From Paenibacillus sp. Soil787 (GTDB lineage: Bacteria > Bacillota > Bacilli > Paenibacillales > NBRC-103111): a stretch of DNA of 64,000 bases. The notes beneath the pieces were generated by a model. It searched no databases and was not told the DNA's origin. It saw nothing but the letters and a program-made list of their open reading frames with translations. Positions 35,424 through 43,228 of the stretch are shown here, in pieces. The DNA is taken from assembly GCF_001429545.1 (NCBI RefSeq), contig NZ_LMSP01000012.1, positions 328,555-392,554 on the forward strand. The letters run 5' to 3'. The position numbers and the translations under genes were made by a program. The stretch's first letter is position 1. The number at the start of each line of letters is the position of its first letter.

Positions 35424-38346
35424 AGTGGACTTTCGCTAAGTCCAGAACCTTTTGAGGCAGGGACTCTAGCTTATCACTCGGACATTTACTTGCCCGTAGT
35501 TGACGCTTGATTCTCTGTCTCATCTCTCTTTGTACGTCTTCCTTCTCCGTCCATTCAACGACCTGAGCAAGCCCCGAAACGTCCTCAACGATGATCTGCG
35601 TTAAGTCTTTCATAGCCTCGTTATCTTCATCGGTTTTTCCTAGTTCCTTTTGAAACATTAAATAAAAAGCATACTCTTGTTTCGATAATCCCAATTTCTC
35701 CGCTTCACTGGTGTAGCCCTTCATTCCGTTCAACAATTCTTTCAATTCCAGTACAAGCTGCACAGCTTCGATACGATCTTCTTTCCTAGATAGGATCAGC
35801 TTCTCCAGCTTTTCACGCAGCGATGTGTAGTAAACGGGGTTTTCATCCAACTTAACTTTGATCTCATGACGAATTGCATGTTCCATTTCTGAAGCCTTCG
35901 CTTCGTCCGATTTCATATCGTCGATCTTTTGCGAAAACTTGCTGGACAGAATATCAATTGGGTCATGTAGAATTTCGATTGAACTGGCTGTGATATTGTC
36001 CTCGATCAGCTTCTTTACCTTTTCGCCACAGTCACTAATGTCCAATTCATCGTCACGAAAACGTTGCTTTGCCGCCAATCTGACTTTCCCCAAAAACTTC
36101 AAATCTTCACGATACGGATTCGCGGCAGGATTCGGCATGATCATGTCCATACTTTGGGAAAACTTCTTAAAAGCAATATCGAAATCGGTACGAACATCTT
36201 CTGGTTCCAAGACTTTGATGCACGCTTCCAAGTCGGTCTTGTTTATTGAATCAAATAATCTCATAGCAGAACGATGACGGGTCTGTAGACGCGGCAGCTC
36301 GCTGGAGATAGGCAACATAGCCCCTTGGACATCCCTATCATTAAAGATGCCTAGAGCCTGTTTTAGAAAGCCTGAGACGCCGTAGTAATCAACGATCAGT
36401 CCGTAATCCTTTTTGTCGTATGTACGATTAACACGAGCAATCGCCTGTAACAGATTATGCTCTTTTAGTGGCTTATCGAGATACATAACTTGTTCGATTG
36501 GGGCGTCAAATCCCGTCAACAGCATATCACAAACGATAATGAACGCTAGCTTATCTTCCGATAACGGCTTTTTGAAACGTTCTATATACTGTTTCTGCTG
36601 GTCTTTAGTCAAATGAAATTGCTTCAACTCGTCAGAATCATTATGCGATCCCGACATAATAACAACCGACTCAGGAGCGTTTAACTTATCCAGCGTATTT
36701 TTATACAGAACAGCCGTCTCACGATTAATTGCAACGATATGAGCCTTGAAGCCATTTGGTTTTATGTGCGTCTCATAATGTTCGAGGATATCTAGGCATA
36801 TGGCTTCAATCCGTTTTGGGGATGCTGTAATGGCTTCTTCGTTAGCATACTTCTGTTTGATACGTTCCCGATCTTCTTCCGAATACATCTGGAACATACG
36901 TTCAAATAACGCATCCAACGTTTTCCCTTCGATATTCAGTTCGGGCATCCTGCCATCATAAAGAATCGGAACCGTCGCACCGTCTTCGACCGCCTGTTGT
37001 ATTGTGTATGTATCTATGTACGACCCGAACGTTTTTGTCGTGCTTTTGTCCTGCTTGTCGATCGGTGTTCCCGTAAATCCTAAGTAGCATGCGTTAGGAA
37101 GCACGGTACGCATGTTCGTCGCCAACCCTTTGTATTGCGTACGATGACTTTCGTCAACAAGCACAAAGACATTTGGAGCCGTACTTAATGCAGTTGCGTC
37201 TTGGTCGTCTTGAAACTTTTGAACCGTTGTCATGATAGTCGTACCTGATCCAAGTTTCAGCAGATCGCGAAGTTTTGCTACACTAGTAGCCTGACTAGGA
37301 TTGGGAAATCCGCAACGTCTGAACGTATTTGTAATCTGAGTATCCAAATCTTTTCGGTCGGTGACGATCACGATCGTCGGATTCTCCAGTTGTTTCACGC
37401 GGCGAAGTTTTACCGATAGATACAACATCGTCAGTGACTTACCCGAACCTTGCGTATGCCAAACGACACCGCCGCGATCCTCTGGTGATGCCGCTGTTTG
37501 GATGCGTTCGATGGCTTTATTAACGGCACGGAACTGTTGGTATCGTGCTAACTTCTTGATCGTCTTGCCACCTTCAGGTTCGTATACTATAAAGTTCTGA
37601 ATCAAGTCGAGTAGATTCTGTTTGGTTAACATCCCAGCGACTAATATGTCCTGTGGGTTTGGGCTATCTGCAACATCAGTCAAAGTTAGTGGGTACGGGT
37701 CTTTCCACTCACCGTAATGACGCAGTCTTGCACCGACTGTAGCATATTTTGCTTGTTGACCACACGTTGTAATCAACATTTGATTGTAGTAAAACAGTCG
37801 CTCCGAATCCCGTTGATAACGTTCCAACTGTTTGACGGCTTGGGCGATTGGACTGGTGATGAAAGCACTTTTGCACTCGATGACGACCAGCGGAATCCCG
37901 TTAACAAATAGAATAACGTCTGGAATGATATTATCAGTTACGCCGCCAACCTTGAATTGGTCAACTACCAGAAACTCGTTGTTGTCAATGTTATCGAAGT
38001 CGATCAATTTGACCGTCTGATTCTTTTTACCCTTGCCTAAGTCTTGTTCGATGGAAATGTAATTGACGATGTCGTTGTACAGACGTTCATTAGCTTCCAT
38101 CAAGCTGGAGGATTCGATGTGGGTCACGTATCGAACGACCTTGCGTAAGTTGTTGGCATCGATCCAAGGATTGATCCGTTTGATGGCATTTTCCAGTCGA
38201 CCTTCTAATACAATCTCACGTAGCGTATCCCGCTCCGCAACCAAAGCCGAGCCATGAATATATACATAGCCCAGTCGTTTCAGTTGGTCGATGATGCGAT
38301 TTTCAACGAGTTGCTTCTCGTTCCAGTCGTTTGTGGGTGTTGTCAT
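35413..38346 (-). CDS. hsdR: Type I restriction endonuclease, R (translocase/nuclease) subunit
   Basis: A 977-aa HsdR. The nuclease domain has PDVILFVNGIPLVVIECKSA near residue 150 (D...ECK). The SF2 motor follows: Walker A WHTQGSGKSLTML near 300, VIVTDRKDLDTQI, the DEAD-type box LVDESHRTQ near 370, GFTGTPI near 395 and the motif VI-like QAIARVNRTY near 655. Its ATG overlaps the hsdS stop (ATGA). With HsdM and HsdS it cuts unmethylated DNA far from the recognition site after translocation. It looks intact. Confidence 0.95.
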   Translation of the reverse strand: MTTPTNDWNEKQLVENRIIDQLKRLGYVYIHGSALVAERDTLREIVLEGRLENAIKRINPWIDANNLRKVVRYVTHIESSSLMEANERLYNDIVNYISIEQDLGKGKKNQTVKLIDFDNIDNNEFLVVDQFKVGGVTDNIIPDVILFVNGIPLVVIECKSAFITSPIAQAVKQLERYQRDSERLFYYNQMLITTCGQQAKYATVGARLRHYGEWKDPYPLTLTDVADSPNPQDILVAGMLTKQNLLDLIQNFIVYEPEGGKTIKKLARYQQFRAVNKAIERIQTAASPEDRGGVVWHTQGSGKSLTMLYLSVKLRRVKQLENPTIVIVTDRKDLDTQITNTFRRCGFPNPSQATSVAKLRDLLKLGSGTTIMTTVQKFQDDQDATALSTAPNVFVLVDESHRTQYKGLATNMRTVLPNACYLGFTGTPIDKQDKSTTKTFGSYIDTYTIQQAVEDGATVPILYDGRMPELNIEGKTLDALFERMFQMYSEEDRERIKQKYANEEAITASPKRIEAICLDILEHYETHIKPNGFKAHIVAINRETAVLYKNTLDKLNAPESVVIMSGSHNDSDELKQFHLTKDQQKQYIERFKKPLSEDKLAFIIVCDMLLTGFDAPIEQVMYLDKPLKEHNLLQAIARVNRTYDKKDYGLIVDYYGVSGFLKQALGIFNDRDVQGAMLPISSELPRLQTRHRSAMRLFDSINKTDLEACIKVLEPEDVRTDFDIAFKKFSQSMDMIMPNPAANPYREDLKFLGKVRLAAKQRFRDDELDISDCGEKVKKLIEDNITASSIEILHDPIDILSSKFSQKIDDMKSDEAKASEMEHAIRHEIKVKLDENPVYYTSLREKLEKLILSRKEDRIEAVQLVLELKELLNGMKGYTSEAEKLGLSKQEYAFYLMFQKELGKTDEDNEAMKDLTQIIVEDVSGLAQVVEWTEKEDVQREMRQRIKRQLRASKCPSDKLESLPQKVLDLAKVHFKR

Positions 38347-39620
38347 ACTACGACCACCTCAGCGTTTTCGTCTACGTTGACGCGTACTTTGCCTGTAAGA
38401 AGGGATTGCATTAATGCTTTCTTTAATTCAATCTTCTTATCTCTTTCTAGTTTATTGACTCTGATTTGGTCATCTAAAGATGCAAATATCCTCACAATTT
38501 TCTGTTGTTCTTCCAAAGGCGGCACCGCAAATTTAAGCTGTTTCAGCTTATTAAAAGATAAAACTAGTTGTGACGTCCCGACTACAACTTTTGCAATTTG
38601 TTTAGACAAGTAGTTATTTAAAACTGACGCAAAAAAATCTGGATTTACACCAACAACCTTAAATACAGGGTAAAAGTAACTTATAATCCCTCTATCAATA
38701 ATGTTATTAACGTTAAAAATGAAAACACCGTCATCACTTCTTGACCTATATGTGAAGAAACCTCGTGGTATAACGTGGTAGCCTATGTTTTCGTTTGTTG
38801 TAACTTGACGATTATTAAAATAATCTGTCTGAAATACAAGCCCTTTACGTGAAGATGTCAATACCGGATATTGATTATTTACTGTGGTTTTCTCTTTATA
38901 TTCTTCAATATATTCACCCAATTGCTTAATTTCCCACTCCGTAGGAATCTTGCCGAACTCCGTTCCCTTGAACTCGGTGTGATCGATTCCTTTAGTTAAC
39001 AACTGTTGCATCAAGCCCTGCTTGACGACTTCCGTTTGCTTGATGATCGCTTCTGTCTTGGCGATGGCGTCGTCAACGGACGTCAGGACGGCTGCGATTT
39101 TACTTTGCTCCAGAAGTGGCGGAAGTGGTAACTTAAACTGGCGTATTTGTTGATAATTTAGTCCTTCTCTCGTTTGACCTGCTTGTTCCTCACGGATTTG
39201 CTTTTGACCATAAAAAGAATTAAGAAAATGTGATAAAAAACGATAATCCACCTTACTATTTGGTCTGAGAATACAAACGTGTTGATTAACATTTGCTTCC
39301 CCAAATCCAGTTGGAACATATGTACTTCGTCCTATTGAAGCACCAGTTATGTTTAATAAGACATCATGCTCCATTACTTTTGAACGTGCCATTTTGTTAT
39401 GTGTCTCATTATCAATAAAAACTATATCGTCCATCCTTAAGCCATCTTGATAAACGTTCTGACTTCTAATAAATGGAATACCTTGACTTAAATAGACAGA
39501 ACTCCCGCCCTTAGGAGTTGCACCACTCCCAATAAACATTAAAAATTCATCAAAAAGATTGACTTCCCATTCACTCGGAACCTGACCGAAGTTCGTTTTT
39601 TTTATTTTTTCATTCACCAT
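38343..39620 (-). CDS. hsdS: Type I restriction-modification specificity subunit
   Basis: A 425-aa HsdS with two target recognition domains (about residues 15-165 and 230-370), each followed by a conserved coiled-coil repeat: [19 protein letters not shown] near 175 and [19 protein letters not shown] near 370. The two-part target sequence cannot be read from the protein. It overlaps hsdM by 11 bases and hsdR by four. Confidence 0.94.
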   Translation of the reverse strand: MVNEKIKKTNFGQVPSEWEVNLFDEFLMFIGSGATPKGGSSVYLSQGIPFIRSQNVYQDGLRMDDIVFIDNETHNKMARSKVMEHDVLLNITGASIGRSTYVPTGFGEANVNQHVCILRPNSKVDYRFLSHFLNSFYGQKQIREEQAGQTREGLNYQQIRQFKLPLPPLLEQSKIAAVLTSVDDAIAKTEAIIKQTEVVKQGLMQQLLTKGIDHTEFKGTEFGKIPTEWEIKQLGEYIEEYKEKTTVNNQYPVLTSSRKGLVFQTDYFNNRQVTTNENIGYHVIPRGFFTYRSRSDDGVFIFNVNNIIDRGIISYFYPVFKVVGVNPDFFASVLNNYLSKQIAKVVVGTSQLVLSFNKLKQLKFAVPPLEEQQKIVRIFASLDDQIRVNKLERDKKIELKKALMQSLLTGKVRVNVDENAEVVVV

Positions 39621-41091
39621 AGCCCAACTCCCTCAGATACCCGTTCATCACCAATTCGACTTCTTGCCGTTCTTCTTCCAGTTTCCTCAAATCTGCAATT
39701 GCTTCCTCCACGTCAATCTCTTCTACTTCATCGGTGGTATCTACATAACGAGCAATATTTAGATTGAAATCGTTCTGACGAATCGCTTGTATGTCAACAA
39801 CACGAGAATACTTTTCAACTTCTTCCCATTTACAATAGGCATTGAGTATCTTTTCGATATCCTCGTTACGCAAGAAGTTCTGGTTCTTACCTTCTTGGTA
39901 ATCGTTTGCCCCATTTAGGAAGAATACTTTGCCCTTCTTGTCAGCGTCCTTTTTTCGGTTAAACACGAGAATACACGCTGGTATGCTCGTTCCGTAGAAC
40001 AAATTAGAAGGCAGTCCAATTACTGCTTCAAGTAAATCTTCTTCCGATAAACCTTGACGAATCGCACCTTCCGCCCCGCCACGAAACAGAACACCATGCG
40101 GCATAACAACTCCCGCTTTTCCCGTATGGTTAAGTGATGAAATCATATGCTGTACGAATCCCAAATCGCCTTTGTCTTTTGGTGGCAAACCGAAACGAAA
40201 GCGTCCGTACCCATCTTCTTCAATGTCTTCACGCCCCCAATTTTTCAAACTGAACGGAGGATTTGCAATCACACGGTCATACAGCATTAACTCGCCATCC
40301 TCAACCAATTTGGGGTCACGGATTGAGTCACCTTTTTCGATACGATGATCACTTAGACCGTGCAATAACATATTCATTTTACAAATCGCCCACGTATTTA
40401 GATTCTTTTCCTGACCATGAAGCGTCAAGTTACGGGGATTGCCGCCCTTGGACTTTATATAGTCAACAGATTGAATCAACATACCTCCTGACCCTGCGGT
40501 CGGGTCACAGATACGCATTCCTTCCTCTGGCTTAATCAGTTTAACGATTAGTTCAACGACTTTGGTCGGTGTATAAAATTCGCCACCCTTTTTCCCAGCA
40601 TCGTCGGCAAACTTTCCAATCAAATACTCATAAGCCCGACCTAACATATCTGGCTCTGATAAATTGGCGTTCGATAAGTCGATGGACGAGAAATGCTGAA
40701 TCAATTGCAGAATTACTTTATCGGGTAATTTCTCTTTATCGTTGAAGTCAATAGTTGCCAGAACGCCTTGCAGCGTAGCATTATCTTCTTCAAGAAGTTC
40801 AAATGCTATGTTAATAGCCGCCCCAACGTCTTGGGTTACGGTACGCAAGTGTGACCATCTTGCTCGTTCTGGAACGAAGAACTGATGCTCATCATGATCG
40901 TTCCAACCGTAGTCTTCGCCTTCTTCACGTTGGATACGTTCTGCCACTTCCACAAATACATCATTCAATCGTTTCAAAAACAACATTCCGAATATGTAGT
41001 TTTTATAATCTGAGGAATCGATGCTCCCACGTAAAATGTTAGCTGATTCCCATAAATGTGATTCAAGTTGCTGTAACGTCAATTTTGACAT
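39610..41091 (-). CDS. hsdM: Type I restriction-modification DNA methyltransferase subunit
   Basis: HsdM methylates adenine in the HsdS target. The SAM-binding motif [12 protein letters not shown] and the catalytic NPPF motif ([15 protein letters not shown]) are present, as is the N-terminal helical domain ([20 protein letters not shown]). The ATG at 41091 (MSKLTLQ, 493 aa) with GGAGG eleven bases upstream is chosen over the longer open frame up to 41223. First gene of the hsdMSR operon. Confidence 0.95.
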   Translation of the reverse strand: MSKLTLQQLESHLWESANILRGSIDSSDYKNYIFGMLFLKRLNDVFVEVAERIQREEGEDYGWNDHDEHQFFVPERARWSHLRTVTQDVGAAINIAFELLEEDNATLQGVLATIDFNDKEKLPDKVILQLIQHFSSIDLSNANLSEPDMLGRAYEYLIGKFADDAGKKGGEFYTPTKVVELIVKLIKPEEGMRICDPTAGSGGMLIQSVDYIKSKGGNPRNLTLHGQEKNLNTWAICKMNMLLHGLSDHRIEKGDSIRDPKLVEDGELMLYDRVIANPPFSLKNWGREDIEEDGYGRFRFGLPPKDKGDLGFVQHMISSLNHTGKAGVVMPHGVLFRGGAEGAIRQGLSEEDLLEAVIGLPSNLFYGTSIPACILVFNRKKDADKKGKVFFLNGANDYQEGKNQNFLRNEDIEKILNAYCKWEEVEKYSRVVDIQAIRQNDFNLNIARYVDTTDEVEEIDVEEAIADLRKLEEERQEVELVMNGYLRELGYGE

Positions 41092-41228
41092 GATGATTTT
41101 TGCCTCCAGTAATCTAGTAATCGACTGTATTATTTCGCTGACATTCAGTGTAATTCCTTCTGAATCGAAAAGATCGTGTCTAATATATAGTAAATTGTGA
41201 ACGGAGGAAACATTTAACCCCAAGGATA

Positions 41229-41257
41229 TTTACAAATAAATACAGTTGAGTTATTAT
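41229..41257 (+). promoter_or_regulatory. Strong sigma-A-type promoter near the right end of the element
   Basis: TTTACA at 41229-41234, a spacer of exactly 17 bases, and TATTAT at 41252-41257, reading rightward. The predicted start, near 41264, leads directly into the hairpin at 41269-41311 and then to the 63-aa gene and the comM 3' part. Confidence 0.75.
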
Positions 41258-41268
41258 GGAAATAGCGG

Positions 41269-41320
41269 AAGCACCGCCATATCGTGTTAATTCACGTTTG
41301 GTTTGGTGCTTTTTTATTTT
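41269..41320 (+). terminator. Terminator-like hairpin in the leader of the 63-aa gene (attenuator or small RNA end)
   Basis: AAGCACC (41269-41275) pairs with GGTGCTT (41305-41311); an inner stem CGTG/CACG (41283-41296) stabilises the loop; TTTTTATTTTT follows. Because the promoter at 41229 is immediately upstream, transcription would start and stop within about 60 bases unless read-through occurs. Confidence 0.7.
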
Positions 41321-41348
41321 TACTATCAGATTATCGGGGGAAAAAATA

Positions 41349-41540
41349 ATGGCGAAACATGTAATGACTGACGCGGATTTAGACAACTGCATCTTCTTTC
41401 AGACCGTTGTAGAGGTTAGTTTTGGAGGGGAATTAGCTGATGAGGGACTAGTGCAGGACTATACAGATGAATCAGTTAAAATCAACGGATGGCACTATTT
41501 ACGTTGTAATTCTACCATCAAAAAAAGCAGAAAACGTTGA
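41349..41540 (+). CDS. 63-aa protein at the right end, candidate recombination directionality factor
   Basis: The ATG at 41349 has GGGGGA upstream. The product is acidic in the middle and ends in a basic tail (CNSTIKKSRKR); the segment DESVKINGWHYLR resembles, from memory only, small phage proteins of Firmicutes. Large serine recombinases need a small directionality factor for excision; in SPbeta it is encoded at the end opposite the integrase, as here. Assignment is by position and size, not by family. It lies 43 bases before the core of the right attachment site. Confidence 0.55.
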   Translation: MAKHVMTDADLDNCIFFQTVVEVSFGGELADEGLVQDYTDESVKINGWHYLRCNSTIKKSRKR

Positions 41541-41563
41541 TCTATCAAGCTTTTTCAGTACCT

Positions 41564-41585
41564 TGATAATGTATCATAACTGGCT
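41564..41585. other. Right attachment site (attR) of the element
   Basis: TGATAATGTA (41564-41573) is the inverted partner of the left arm; the core GCT (41583-41585) is shared with attL. In the excised circle the two 16-base arms would face each other across seven bases, CTGGCTA, with the shared core at the centre. Confidence 0.75.
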
Positions 41586-42486
41586 TTTAATTGGTCCTCC
41601 CGGTACAGGGAAAACGATGCTCGTAAAGCGCATGCCCTCGATTCTGCCGCCTATGACTGACAAAGAAGCCTTAGAAGTCACGAAAATTTACAGCGCCTCA
41701 GGAAAGCTTATTGATCGCTCCTCTCTCATGCGTACAAGATCGTTTAGAGCTCCGCACCATACGATTTCGCCAGCCGGACTTGTCGGAGGCGGAACAATAC
41801 CCAAACCCGGAGAAGTTAGCTTATCTCATCGCGGCATTCTTTTTCTGGATGAACTTCCGGAATTCACGAGAATGGCCCTCGAAGTACTTAGACAGCCGCT
41901 TGAGGATCGTCATGTTACAATTGCAAGAGCAAGAGCGGTTTACACATTCCCCTCCCACTTTATTCTGGCTGCCGCCATGAATCCATGTCCTTGCGGGTAT
42001 TATGGAACCCAAACAGAAGGTAATGCATGCACCTGCAGTCCAGCTAAAATTGTTCATTATCGTTCTAAGATATCAGGTCCTCTGCTTGATCGTATCGATC
42101 TGCATGTCGAAGTGCCTAAACCAAGTTATTCACAACTAAAGGAACGAACCAATCACTTGTCTTCCAAAGAAATGTTAATCCAAGTTATGCGCGCACATCA
42201 AAGACAACAACAACGCTATGCTGGAACAGGCATTCAGCATAATAATGAATTGAGCGGGAAGCGGATGAGACAAATTTGCCATTTAACACCAGAAGGCGAT
42301 CAACTGCTTAGTGCTTCTTTTGAAGCTTTGGGACTTAGTGCAAGAGCCCATGATCGCATCCTGCGGCTAGCCCTTACCATCGCTGATCTCGAGGAAAGTG
42401 ACAGTATCCAGCCACAGCATCTGGCAGAGGCAATCCAATACCGTAATTTGGATAAAAAGCAGCGGATTGAGGAGATTGAGATTTGA
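41584..42486 (+). pseudogene. comM: comM (yifB), 3' part with the complete AAA+ module
   Basis: From the CTT codon at 41584 the sequence is the C-terminal 300 codons of ComM: Walker A LIGPPGTGKTMLVKRM, Walker B GILFLDELPEF, the cysteine cluster NPCPCGYYG and the C-terminal helical lid (AHDRILRLALTIADL). The frame is open back into the element to an ATG at 41467, so a 339-aa ATPase-only protein could be made from the element promoter. The stop is at 42484-42486. Confidence 0.92.
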
Positions 42487-42492
42487 TGTTGT

Positions 42493-42547
42493 GAAAAAGA
42501 GCCTTTTGACGCGTTGTCTTTATCGACAGACGGTTCTCAAAAGGCTC
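42493..42547 (-). terminator. Terminator between comM and yraN
   Basis: GAGCCTTTTGA (42499-42509) and TCAAAAGGCTC (42537-42547) form a perfect 11-bp stem; on the minus strand it is followed by TTTTTC. The 5' arm, on that strand, contains the last codons and the stop of yraN itself. The structure probably also serves the convergent comM. Confidence 0.85.
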
Positions 42548-42914
42548 CTTGTATGTGTTCTATATGAGGTGCGTCTCCATCTACGGATACTTCTACAGTG
42601 ATCACATCAAATTGAATGGACTGCTCGTATTTTTGAAAACGATGTAAGTAAAATTGTGCCGTCTCTTTGACTTTCAATTGCTTGCGATAGTCGACGGATT
42701 CTTTGGCTGAGCCAAAACGACCTGAAGGACGCCTTGTTCTGACCTCAACAAAGATTAACTTATTGGCTTTCTCAGCAATAATATCAAGCTCGCCAGTGCG
42801 GCAGCGCCAATTACGCTCCACAATTCGGTAATCATGCTCACTAAGAAATGCTTCAGCCAACTCTTCGCCAAGCTTCCCCAACTGCTTCCGATCATCTTTA
42901 CGAAGCTCTGTCAT
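42537..42914 (-). CDS. yraN: YraN/UPF0102 family nuclease-like protein
   Basis: A 125-aa protein of the UPF0102 family with the nuclease-like signature RTGELDIIAEKANKLIFVEVRTR (Glu-x-Asp ... Glu-Val-Arg), related to Holliday junction resolvases. It starts inside the ylqH stop (four-base overlap). The biological role is not settled. Tail-to-tail with comM. Confidence 0.93.
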   Translation of the reverse strand: MTELRKDDRKQLGKLGEELAEAFLSEHDYRIVERNWRCRTGELDIIAEKANKLIFVEVRTRRPSGRFGSAKESVDYRKQLKVKETAQFYLHRFQKYEQSIQFDVITVEVSVDGDAPHIEHIQGAF

Positions 42915-43228
42915 CTTTCATTCCTCGACGATCTCATTCGGTTATCTGAACGATAGATAAAACTTAACACCTCTGCGACCAATTGATACAGTTCTGGGGG
43001 AATTTCTTGATCTAAATCCAACTTCGACAACACTTCAACCAATGAGGAATCCTCCTGAATGGGGATCCCATTCTCCTTGGCTTTCTGCAGAATGGCTTCT
43101 GCCATGTGTCCTTTCCCTTTTGCAATGAGGGTTGGGGCTTTTTGTGCTTCAGGTGAGTAGCGAAGCGCTACAGCCTTCTTAAGAGGAGTCGGCCCAGACT
43201 CCTCAGATGCATTCTTTTGCTTGGTCAT
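42911..43228 (-). CDS. ylqH: FlhB C-terminal-domain homologue (YlqH-like)
   Basis: A 105-aa soluble protein matching the cytoplasmic domain of FlhB/YscU export proteins (KKAVALRYSPEAQKAPTLIAKGKGHMAEAI, then GIPIQEDSSLVEVLSKLDLDQEIPPELY). The NPTH autocleavage site of FlhB is missing; TPLK stands in its place. It overlaps the ylqG-like gene by four bases at each junction. Function unknown. Confidence 0.9.
   Translation of the reverse strand: MTKQKNASEESGPTPLKKAVALRYSPEAQKAPTLIAKGKGHMAEAILQKAKENGIPIQEDSSLVEVLSKLDLDQEIPPELYQLVAEVLSFIYRSDNRMRSSRNER

Larger units (their letters stand above)
24144..41585. mobile_element. 17.4-kb integrative element in comM with defence cargo
   Basis: The boundaries come from the reading frame of comM: joining 24141 to the CTT codon at 41584 restores an uninterrupted 524-codon gene through the Walker A motif. 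Content: large serine recombinase, D5-type helicase-primase with candidate iteron origin, small regulators, NTase/nuclease pair, type I restriction-modification system and unknown small genes. I see no structural phage, terminase, relaxase or type IV secretion gene. It resembles a phage-satellite-like or mobilisable defence island; whether it is still active cannot be told from the sequence. Confidence 0.9.

Noticed and set aside
24144-41585. Element considered as a complete prophage or an ICE
   Set aside because: No capsid, portal, terminase, tail, lysis, relaxase or type IV secretion genes are visible in 17.4 kb.
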